DNA from: Micrasema longulum
Taxonomy: Eukaryota > Arthropoda > Insecta > Trichoptera > Brachycentridae
Reading direction: 5' to 3'
Length of the DNA stretch: 64,000 bases
Assembly (NCBI GenBank): GCA_022494885.1
Contig: JAGVSM010001222.1
Coordinates: 62,001 to 126,000, forward strand
This document shows positions 54,741 through 64,000 of this stretch, piece after piece (positions within the stretch are counted from its first letter, which is position 1; every line of letters starts with the position of its first letter). The position numbers were made by a program, and so were the translations under genes. Under the pieces are notes generated by a model. That model was given only the letters and a program-made list of their open reading frames with translations, was not told the origin of the DNA and did no database searches.

Positions 54741-56479
54741 ATTTAGACAGAATGGCAAAGTTGCTTAAGGTGCCACCGAAGTAAGTGATAAAAGTAGGAG
54801 TAATATTCAATCAAGTAAATAAATAATACCGCATTAATGAATACTTGATGACAACCCCTGATGCTGGAGAGCCCCGGTAGAATATTCTCGCAAACGATTA
54901 AATTATTATTGGTCAAATTATAGTAGGAATGATTATACACCTTGTCTTCACCATCTTTCGCCCATTTAGCTTTATGGAAGGAAATCTTTATATACACTTA
55001 TCGGCACAGATTCACTACATTTCCCATAACATTTAATACCGCATTAATTCTGCTATTTGAATACAAATTGTAAATTATTTGAACGATTATGCATCATCTC
55101 ACATTTAATGCAGCAACCTTTACTCGTGAAAAGTGGAATTGATTTCAGATAAACAAAATGCAATGTATTTTATTTATGTCGATAGATTTAAAAACCAATT
55201 GACTTCTTGTACCTATCTAAAAATGTTGGAAAATGATGAGAGAAAAAAACTGGCTTTTAAATTACACTATGATTTCATAGGAATAATAGCAGTAACGCAT
55301 TACCTAATATACGCTTAATTTATTGGTGAATCGACGTATTTAAATACTTAAGTTTAAATTACTGTAAATGCCTACTCTGATCCATCAATTAAATAAATTA
55401 AAACGATGCATATTTTAATAGGTAATCTTAATCTTAATAGGTACTTTTAATTTCAATTGGTATGTACACATTTTTTTCTTAAGATTTAAATTTACATCTG
55501 ATTTTTTTAATTTTTTATTTTAAAAAATCTTCTTTTAGTTACTTTTATGAGCACCCACCATATTTCTTTCTAAAAGCATTAAAACCATAATGAATGAAAT
55601 TAGATTTTTTTCGAATATTTAGATGGCATTTTATATTACATAACTATGTTCCAAAAGATTATAGTTAATATATTTTTTCCGTATGCTAATTCATATTCGG
55701 TACATCTTCTTTGTATTTAAAATGATAAGAAAATAATGTGAATAAGATGGAAGAATAATAAGAGTTAGGAATGAACCTATGAAATTACCTACATGCAGAA
55801 AAAAATACCACTTAAAATATAGCTTGATTAGAATGACAGCTGTCAAACTTATTTCATTAGTGATGGGAAATTTCTGATCACTGATCAAATCGATTTTATC
55901 AGTTATTTCATGCAATCATGAAACTCTGTTTCCGAAAATTGATATAAAATAACGCGATAACAAGCCTATTATAGCGTGTTTAACACAATTATTCACCGAA
56001 AAATGTGACATTTATACTTTTTTCATGAACAACATCCAATGAATTATTTTTTTATTCGATCAATTTGTCTCATCTCTAACGTTTTTGCAAAATAATGTAA
56101 CCTTGTAAGAACGTCGTTAATAATTAAGTTTATTTTAGATTTCTTTTAGTTTTAAAGCTGATTTTATTCATTAATGTTGATTTATGTTTCAAGCATTGTA
56201 TTAAAAAAATAAATTAACACGCCAGATACAATTAATTTTTTTGTGTCAATATAAATAACTCCTTTGACGTTTCTACAAAGTTATGTCGTCACTTTTTTTG
56301 ACAACTGTCATTCTAATCATGTTACATTTTGAGGACTATATTCCTGTTATTATATACCGACATTAAAATAAAATATTGCACATTCTGAGAGCATAGCATT
56401 AAGATTTATAAAGAAAACGGAGCCATTTTAATATGAACGATTTTTTAATAGACAATGTTTTGAGTATGTCCAAATCTTT
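54741..56479. other. unassigned AT-rich DNA
   Basis: Short frames on both strands (54743-54997, 55133-55318, 55691-55915) are not supported. No repeat family with a second local copy was noticed. Confidence 0.3.
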
Positions 56480-56695
56480 TAAGACAGGATGGATATCCTC
56501 TCTAGGGAGTTATTTAAATCTAAATTTGTTGCAACAGAAAAGAAAAACGTTTTTGAGAAGGGAATATGGACGCCTAGGCATTTACAGGGCTTATGACCTG
56601 TCATTGACTGGTTTAAGTGGATACTATATTCCATATTCACTTCTCAAATATGTTTTCCCCCTATGTTGCAGCAAACTTGGATATTTTTTAATATT
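56480..56695 (+). repeat. R1 repeat, copy 10 (arms close together)
   Basis: cctctctagggagttattta, aatctaaatttgttgcaaca, ttttgagaagggaatatgga, catttacagggcttatgacc, tgactggtttaagtgg are followed directly by the inverted arm ccatattcacttctcaaata, tgttttccccctatgttgca. It is an internally deleted copy whose two arms face each other. The frame at 56433-56699 is only the repeat read through. Confidence 0.75.
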
Positions 56696-57813
56696 TTAAT
56701 TGCATTTTACAAAGAAATAATCGTCACCCTGATCTCAAATTGCAGAAAACGTTAAGTTGAAAAAAATAAGTGTCAACAATCAACTACTGGTATGTAATTT
56801 AGCCCTTTCCGGTTTTCCACTCCGAGGTGTCGCCCTCTCGAAGCTTCTAAAGACATTGTCACGTGACTGAAAGAAATAAAGCATTTTTAACAACAATGGC
56901 GTCCTCCTGCGGCGTTAATCAGTAGCCACACGCTCAACTTGAGGAGTGCGGATAAAGAAACGTATCTTTATTCTGTCACAATGGTGATTCAACAAAAGGG
57001 TTGTGAAATATTAAGTATTAACGTAATATTATGGCACGAGAAGACCTCTATGGCGGCGCATTGTGAATTAACTGTAACACAATGTCGGGAGTTAAGGAAT
57101 AATGCAATATTCAGGGAAAGGAGTGGAACAATGATGGCGACTTAAGACATAATATATATTACATAAAGTATTGTCAAATTAACAGCATGGAGTCCACGGC
57201 GCGTGAGGACTGAATTACTGTAATCAACTCCTGAGGGGTATTTTCTACATAATAAGCGTTCATTTCTTCTGGGGTTCGTAGGGGTGAACTATTTATTTTA
57301 TTTGAGATTTTAACACTATTGATTTTACGATAGTCGATTTTAAAGTAATATAACAAATCACCCTTTTAAAACTATCAATGATACTTCACATAGTACAACA
57401 GCATTTAAAGCATGTATAAATCTTGATAGAAAAATGCTTGCTTACGTACTGAATAAAATTCATATAACCACCTACGTGAAAGCTTTCTAGTTTTATGAAA
57501 TGTGGCAAAGTAGATGTTTAGCTAACAGTGCAACTTGATTATAAAGGACTTCTTTTAAATTTTCTATTAAATTATGCCTGGGATATTTTTATTGCTTGTT
57601 CAAAGCATTTAATATACATACATGTGAAAAAAAATGTTCAAAATATTTAGTAAAATTTAGATATTTTCATTGAATTATTTGACAATATTAACGCGCTAAA
57701 GGCTTTTACATAAATACTAAAATGTATTTAAAGTAGGTAAAAACATTTAAAAGTAAAATACAAGTACATGCGTACATTGCAAGTTAGTATTTTGTACGTG
57801 TACCTATACCAAC
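56696..57813. other. unassigned DNA, 56800-57150 possibly single-copy
   Basis: 56800-57150 has balanced composition (ccactccgaggtgtcgccct, ggcgtcctcctgcggcg). The 68-codon frame at 56939-57145 has no recognised domain. It may belong to a host gene; there is no support for a function. Confidence 0.3.
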
Positions 57814-58571
57814 CAGGGGCGAATCGTGTATAGAAGAGATTATGCGCAGCTAACCATTATATTTGACTATCCATAATAATGTTACGTTGACTTTATTTAC
57901 AGAAAAACAAACAAATAATTACTCTTTCTTATAAATCATTGCCACCATTCGTATGTTTCTCTAAATATAAATAAAAATATTAATAAAGCGCGCCCAGCGC
58001 CTGCAATGAGCCAAGAACCTAGCCGATTACTCCAGCTTATTTCTTCTAAAAATAAGTGTACTATATTTTAAACATATTAAACCCAGTAGCGGAATTTCGA
58101 TCCAAAAGTTAACTTGCAGAATTACACAAATTCTTTGAAGATTCTTGATTTGGAAAACAGTATTTCAAACATTATTTCTTAAGGACTATTTTTCTTTGAG
58201 ATGATACTTTTGACATATGACTCGCAATACACGTGGCGCTCGACGCGGCCGTTTTTGGCATTATTCATTTCTAGAACAAATCAGCCAGTTGACATTTCAA
58301 TCATTCGAATACGTAATACTTACTGAATTATAAACTTTTAAATAAGTTATGTCTAAATTAATTGTAATATAGCTACACAATATAATATATGACGAAGTTA
58401 CGTCGTTTGAGTTGATTTCATAGATGAGAGTTGTTGTATCACACAGAACCACAGAAATAATAGCAATTCATAGTACATTATCTAATTAACATTATATTAT
58501 GTAACTATGTAGGTACAAATAAATTATATTTTTTATAGCTTACCTGTAAATAAATTCACCGTTTGCCACCG
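57814..58571 (-). mobile_element. hAT-B element, inverted copy
   Basis: It starts CAGGGGCGAATCGTGTATAG and ends aattcaccgtttgccaccg. Internal words (gcgcccagcgcctgcaatga, gagttgatttcatagatgag, ttcttgatttggaaaacagt) are the inverse of 45193-45986. The right terminus has lost the terminal CTG (now CCG), and the flanks ataccaac / ataggggag share only ata, so the target duplication has eroded. Confidence 0.82.
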
Positions 58572-59610
58572 ATAGGGGAGAACGGGACGATCAAAACTAA
58601 AACAGAAAAACTCAAATAACTTTTTGCAATATAAACCTGGCGGAAATAAATATTTTTCTCACTCTAAAAAAAAGTAGCTTTGGCTTCCATTGTCCGGGGT
58701 ACAAGGTAATAAGAGGCACAGGATGAGGGTTATGAGATCCACACCTGAACAGTAAGAGTCATCACAATAATCTCTTTAACAAAAATTAAGAAAACATTCA
58801 TGTAGCCTTTTTCTTACAAACAGTAAAATGTAATTGAGCATTCAAAGGAACGTCCAAAATAATCAAATGATATTTTAAAAATAATAATCTCAAATAAACT
58901 AACAAAAATCACAAACATAATTATGTTTCCAATAATTATGTGTTTATTGTACTATAAGACATTTCTTAGGCCTCCAGATGTTTACTAACTGAGATGGATA
59001 TGTTCTCATCATTACGATGGCAGCATCATCTGCATGGCATGTGATCTTAATTAGTAGATTCACTAATTTTTTTTATTCTTAAAAGCGTTTTTTTAAATAT
59101 ATTTATTCTGCTTGTGTAAGAAAAGGTTTTTGGCGTATATATTGTTGTGCTTTATTTAGTTATAAAGGTGCTAAACTTGCTTTGTTTCTTTGTTGTTCTC
59201 AACATGTGTTATTTTCTAAATGTAAACATTATTTATGTCCCGAACAAAGTTGTTGTAACTCCTGAGAATGTAATTCAACGTATTATCATTGTAAAATACT
59301 TTGTGTTTATGATTTATAAAAAAAATAAAAATAAATATTAAAATAATTAAAAAAGATTGGGGTGAATCATATTATATGAAACATTGAGCGCGTGCCCAAT
59401 TGCCACACCCTCTGCGCCCGTACCACAATTCATTAGATTTTTCAGATTCACCACAAATATTAGATTTATTTTCAACAGCGTCGCAAATATTACGATGAGC
59501 TTGTTTAATTTGGTTTAAATATGAATCTTTTGCCTTTTTCGTTTTTTTTCTTAACTTTTTATTTCTTTTCTTAAGATTTTTTTTTCCGGTTGGTGTTTCT
59601 ATGTTTAGTG
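58572..59610. other. unassigned DNA
   Basis: The word aggggagaacgggacgatca at 58576 resembles ends of repeats common in insects, but no second copy is in the window. The antisense frame at 59372-59719 partly reads through SINE-B. Confidence 0.3.
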
Positions 59611-59760
59611 AGACAGGCGCCGTGGCGCAGTTGGTTAGACGGCTATTTTTAAGACTGGCGTCGCGGGTTTGATTCCCGCCTGTTGCAAGAAAGAAATCCA
59701 AGAATTTTTTTTTTCTCAATTGATCAAGCTAATCATTTTTCATATTGGTGGCACGATTAA
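59611..59760 (+). mobile_element. SINE-B, tRNA-derived
   Basis: caggcgccgtggcgcagttg, gttagacggctatttttaag, cgtcgcgggtttgattcccg, cctgttgcaagaaagaaatc. The A-box-like (tggcgcagttggttagacgg) and B-box (ggtttgattcc) promoter words are intact. The body ttctcaattgatcaagct matches 18935-19020 inverted. The acceptor stem does not close as in a real tRNA. Confidence 0.78.
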
Positions 59761-60892
59761 GCGTATACAAAGACCACTGCAACTTTTCTATCATCCTGTG
59801 ACGTTGGTGAGAGATTTGAAATTATCAAACACACTCTTACAATCTATATAAACTGTGTACTGGAAGTAATGCGAGCAACTCAACTACTATTATTCCAAAG
59901 ATAAATTTTTAGGGTTCTATTTTATGGTTGAAACACCATGATGTAATAAGCTGTTATTCCATGTCTCTAACAAATAATTGATAAAATGACAAAATTGTAA
60001 CAATATTTTTTTTTTATTTTCACTCTCCTTTAAATACTCCGCAAAGATCTGGAAAAATTAGAAGCTGGAAACAAAAAAAACAAAGTCAGTCCTGTTCAAA
60101 AAGGACTGATGCTGATGACTGTGCTCAAGCACGATACACCAACAAAGATGCGATGCAACTGGATAAATGTACTCCCCCAGAGTTGCTCTAAACTTTGGAA
60201 CAACAAACCGCTATCTAACACTTTCAGACTTGCATACCATAGAATGGATTCCATTACTCCCATTACCCCGTGTTCCCCTAATATTCAATTCGTTAATAGG
60301 AAGTCAAAAATACACAAACAGTTATTCCCTTCTCAAAAATGTTTTCCCTCGCTGTTGCAACAAATTTAGATGCAAACATTTTTGTTCGTTCCTCTTTTTT
60401 TTTTTTTAAAATGTGAGTAATAGGTATATCTACGTACAATATTCAAAAAAACTTTTTAACCTACTTATTTTCAAATAACTGGATATAAATATTAAACACA
60501 ATAAATATAAAATCCCCTTGGAAAAACTAGCAATAAATCAGAAATAAATTGTCGGTAAATCATTATATGAATATTTCCGCAAACATTTCCTTTGTTATCC
60601 CTTAGTCCAGATGTTTGTTGACCATAAATAAGTTTTATGAAAAGATTTCCCGCCATGTTTTCCGCCGTTTGTCACATCCCTTCCTCTACATGGGCACAAG
60701 GGGAGGTTTCCGACGACATATTTCTTGGTCTCTGTTATGAATACGTAAATAATTCTTCCCCTTTTAAATAAATAAAATATAGTTTTTTCACGTAGTTGAT
60801 ATCATATACCCAAGTACGTTCTAAATAGAAATGGAAAATAATATAGCTACGTTAATATTACATTAAAATAATATATTTTTAAGTTCCTAACA
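59761..60892. other. unassigned DNA with an R1 arm scrap
   Basis: 60318-60375 (cccttctcaaaaatgttttc, cctcgctgttgcaacaaatt) is an R1 arm. 60050-60300 has two overlapping open frames (86 and 80 codons) with no recognised motif. They may be a decayed retroelement piece, unproven. Confidence 0.35.
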
Positions 60893-61010
60893 AAGGCGGA
60901 ATGGTAAATGTTGCACAGTGGATAACGTCACCACCCTTATCAGCCAATAACAGTTCATAAGCCCGGTAAATGTCCTTCTCCCACTCCCCTTCACAATAAT
61001 GGTTTTTTTA
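60893..61010 (-). repeat. R1 repeat, copy 11 (fragment)
   Basis: ggcggaatggtaaatgttgc, acagtggataacgtcaccac, agttcataagcccggtaaat are inverted R1 body words. Confidence 0.65.
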
Positions 61011-61392
61011 ATTATTTTTTTTTATATAGGAGTTGCTTTATTATTTACCTTGCTTATAATATACAAGGTTTATATTTCAAAAGTGGATTTTTCTGCAATT
61101 AAATTTCTTTAAATTGATCTAAACTGTTGGGATCAGGAGGGATATACTAATGTGGGCCAATCAGGAACTTCTCAGCATTTGCTTATGTGGAGAGGAAACC
61201 ACTCAAAACTCTTCAGGAGAAGCCGGCCTGTTGGCAGTAGTCAACAGGCCTTCCGTTCCACTAGAGGAGTGTTCGGCATTTTCTTCCCTACTTTGGTTTA
61301 TTTTACCAATAGCCTGCACAATATTGATCATGTATCACAATAATGGTTGCAATCAATTTTAACCTCCAGAAATATTAGTCTTAAAGATTACT
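61011..61392. other. unassigned DNA
   Basis: Two frames at 61150-61362 lack motifs. A short inverted word pair, gccggcctgttg / caacaggcc, lies at about 61222-61250. Confidence 0.35.
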
Positions 61393-61557
61393 TTCATCAT
61401 CAACATTCTCTTATGCGCACCTTATGGTGCATAGGGTGTTGTATTAGTTTATCAATGGTAGCATATCATTATATATTTTTTTGTTTCATGAAGATAAAGT
61501 GATCACTTACAATTTAGGTACTGCCTTTACAGGGACTATGAAATATTGCAGACCTGT
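61393..61557 (-). mobile_element. SINE-A 3' half, antisense
   Basis: tcatcatcaacattctctta, gcgcaccttatggtgcatag, tttgtttcatgaagataaag and agggactatgaaatattgca match SINE-A inverted. The head side ends abruptly where the RTE copy begins at about 61568. Confidence 0.75.
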
Positions 61558-61567
61558 ATTACATTAT

Positions 61568-62153
61568 GATTAATAATAACAATTATAGTACCGAGATTAT
61601 AGCACGGCTATCGGTAGCGAACAAATGCTATTATGACTTGTTTAAACATCTGGGATCCAAATTGTTCACTAGAAAAACTAAGACCATTATTAACAAAATT
61701 CTCCTCAGACCGATCATTGTATATGGTGCCGAATGCTGGGTTATGACCAAAAGAGATGAAAATATGGTATTAGTATTTGAAAGAAAAATATTAAGGAAAA
61801 TATTTGGTGCTGTCAACCAAAACGGAGTGTAGAGGAGACTGTTTAATTTAATTTATTTCACTGTATGGTGAACCCAACATTGCGCAATTCATCAAAATAA
61901 GAAGATTACAACATGGTTCAGCCATGTGCACAGAATGAATGATAACCGTACCCCAAAAAATATTATTTATACCACTCCGGAAGGCAGACGAAGCAGATGC
62001 AGACAAAAATTAAGATGGCTGGATAATGTGGAAAGTGACAGAGCAATTGGCTTGACAAACTGGAGAAGAGCCGCAGGGTGCAGGCACGAATGGAGACGAA
62101 TTCTGGAGGAGGCCAGGGCCCACAACGGGCTGTAGCGCCACTGATGATGATGC
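61568..62153 (+). pseudogene. RTE LINE 3' fragment with target duplication
   Basis: The plus strand encodes NNNNYSTEIIARLSVANKCY, KTIINKILLRPIIVYGAECW, MTKRDENMVLVFERKILRKI, then after a frameshift HRMNDNRTPKNI, GRRSRCRQKLRWLDNVESD and GCRHEWRRILEEARAHNGL with a stop. This is the RTE C-terminus of yet another subfamily. The 3' end is cactgatgatgatgc. The flanks attacattat (61558-61567) and attacattat (62154-62163) are a 10-bp target duplication, so this is a 5'-truncated insertion with both ends known. Confidence 0.92.
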
Positions 62154-62163
62154 ATTACATTAT

Positions 62164-62984
62164 ATGAAAACCTTCGGTCTTTTTAAAAACATATTCTAGT
62201 TCCAATGTAAAAACTATTCTTATACAGTTGGTCAATGTGTGGATTTATTTATGAACTTTTAGAAGGAATCTTCAGCGGTAAGTAAATGGTGGAATCTTGG
62301 CTGTACTTTACATAATATATCTATCTGTTATGACGAGTACGTATGGTGGGTGGAGTAGTGAAGATGATGGGGTTGCGGCGAGGAGTGGAGTAGGGGAGGG
62401 ATACCCACACTCGAAACACGAACCAATGGCGAGCTACTGTGCGAGCGGTCACGCAAACTTCTTAGCCACTCTCCACCAGTGTGACCAAAAGTAAAGAAAA
62501 TTCGTAGTACTATTTTTTTGAATAATATTGTATTCGTTTTTTTCAAAATTTAGTAAACCGAATTTAAAGATCATCTTTCGTTCCTGTGTGCCCAACGGTT
62601 TCGAGTGCTATCTTAGTACAATGATCCCAATGTATTGAAATTAAATGTTATAAGGCAATATATTGTTTTAGGTGCTTATCTAAGTAAAATAAACTATTAT
62701 TTTATAAGGACGCTTTTTATATCTGAAATCTAACCTCATCTGGTATTTCACTTGAGACGTTAGATTTCATTCTTTATTGCCGTCTGTTTATGTAAATCCA
62801 CATTTCTTCAATAAGAAATTTAAGTGCTACGGAAATTGTATAAAAAATTATTTTCTTACACGCTGTAAAAATTTGAATATTTAAATGGGAAAAAAAGCGT
62901 TTTTTTACAATTTAAAAAACTGTCGAGTAAATAAATATTTTTTACTACATATTAGTAGCAGAAAAAATATTATTAAATTTGTAA
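62164..62984. other. unassigned DNA with a GC-richer block
   Basis: 62340-62490 is purine-rich and GC-richer (gggtggagtagtgaagatga, gagtggagtaggggagggat). Frames on both strands lack motifs. No second copy was noticed. Confidence 0.3.
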
Positions 62985-63260
62985 TTTTGAATTCCCGCGA
63001 AACCGGCATTGAATTAGCCACCCCCTTATACGTTACGATTCATGTTCATTTTGAACTTTATTTGATTTTTTTTAAAAAACATCGTCACAAATCTTGTCGT
63101 CACAATTATCAATGCCAAACATGTCGCCTTTTTCTAAGGATATGTTTTATTTTATAATTGCCTTTTTAAAGTTTTGTATGAAAAACTTTCTCCACTATTT
63201 CCATATTGATTTTGAAAATACAATTAATTTTTCTAAATCCATTTCATATATTTTTATCTG
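62985..63260 (+). mobile_element. SINE-D, second copy
   Basis: ttacgattcatgttcatttt, aatcttgtcgtcacaatt, ctccactatttccatattga, ttttgaaaatacaattaatt and ccatttcatatatttttatc align with 48760-49350 without the LINE insertion. The head is decayed. The frame at 62885-63157 is a read-through. Confidence 0.6.
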
Positions 63261-64000
63261 TACCTATTTATAATATTCAATATTTTATTATTATACGGCA
63301 AAGTTTCTTGAAAATGTATAAAAAAAAAATGATATTAATACGTTTTCAGTGATTTCAATATTGTGGGTTCACTTTTTAAATGTCAGCACAACTCACCGAT
63401 GACGACTCTAGGTCTCCAAAATTAATCAATGACAAAGTGACACATTTCCGGTTACCGGAAAGCCAACCCACCAATGACGACTAGTGACGTCACAGGCGGA
63501 GTAATTTCAAAATTAAAAAATCATAGCAATGATAATACGACACAAAAAAAGAATTATGCTTAATTTGAGTATATTTTTTTTAAATGACTGAACTTCCTCA
63601 TTTATTGAAATATGAATTGTCTTGAAAAAAATTCTGCCGAATTATTTTCAAAAAAGTTATAAACATAGGTGTTCAACAGAAGACAGAATGTTGTATGCAA
63701 ATATTAATAAATACATGTTTCAAAAATTAAAACCTTCTTAAAAGACGGTTAGTGTTCTAGAGATTGTTATTATCAGAGTGTTTCATGGTTTGTTATAGGA
63801 TAGTATTATAAGGATTTCATTTATTTATTTCATTTCATTTCAAGTATGTGTACCTAGATATGAATAAATAAAATGTATATATTAGCATGTTAAATAAAAT
63901 AAGCAATCATAAAAATGTATCGCAAGCCACAGGTCAGTCTCGGCCTCCAGTAAACAAAAATATTGTGAGAATAAATAAAATGGCCTCAAAATTGAAATGT
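63261..64000. other. unassigned DNA
   Basis: 63385-63500 holds a cluster with ccaatgacgactagtgacgt, a tgacgtcac CRE-like palindrome and ccggttaccgg, plus two copies of accRatgacgact. It could be regulatory; there is no proof. Confidence 0.3.

Noticed and set aside
59611..59690. Possible tRNA gene
   Set aside because: A-box and B-box words are present, but the acceptor and anticodon arms do not fold properly. The unit continues into a body shared with 18935-19105, so it is a SINE head.
1..64000. CRISPR array, bacterial operon or phage region
   Set aside because: No regularly spaced repeats and no long prokaryotic-type reading frames. The composition, SINEs, LINEs, Helitrons and a spliceosomal-type intron all indicate an animal nuclear genome.

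Overview
This window is eukaryotic, AT-rich DNA, most likely from an insect. Lepidoptera is my best guess. That rests on the scattered ggtacctac-type words, Helitrons ending in a GGGTCCGCTAR-type tail, RTE-clade LINE fragments and many tRNA-headed SINEs. It is an inference from composition and repeats; no host gene anchors it. I found no convincing host protein-coding exon, rRNA, functional tRNA, CRISPR array or operon. What can be annotated is almost entirely a fossil record of transposable elements.

Layout. 0-6.6 kb: a LINE 3' tail, a complete small Helitron, a complete non-autonomous hAT with target duplication, a Jockey/CR1-like LINE end, a SINE/MITE chimera, a GC-rich perfect hairpin and a 43-nt-arm hairpin. 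7-13 kb: three antisense Jockey-like LINE ends, the largest with reverse transcriptase motifs, and a hammerhead-like stem-loop. 13.9-18.4 kb: a full-length copy of a dispersed family (here R2), a decayed LINE ORF1, and a 1.1-kb RTE reverse-transcriptase pseudogene. 19-25.8 kb: LINE ends, an RTE 3' end, a 1.03-kb element with clear terminal inverted repeats (TIRs), and a second Helitron. 26.5-33.7 kb: SINE-A split by an RTE insertion, two more RTE ends, SINE-C and a LINE end. 34.4-49.3 kb: a fold-back element, SINE-A, three R2/R1 clusters, two copies of a second hAT family (one with a perfect 8-bp target duplication), a small MITE, a LINE end and SINE-D. 49.6-51.2 kb: a complete but decayed Tc1-type transposon. 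Its transposase shows a phase-0 GT-AG intron between the second and third catalytic residues. 52-53.7 kb: two copies of a THAP-like zinc-finger first exon. 56-64 kb: R1, hAT, SINE-B, an RTE with target duplication, and SINE-D.

How the parts interact. SINE-A and one RTE family end in the same GGAATGATGATGATG-type tail, which suggests that SINE-A uses RTE machinery. Nested insertions (RTE in SINE-A, LINE in hAT, LINE in SINE-D) give a relative chronology. The R1 and R2 families are the commonest local repeats and probably include unclassified DNA transposons. The Tc1 intron, the THAP exon pair and the repeated perfect inverted repeats inside LINE copies are the observations most worth following up.
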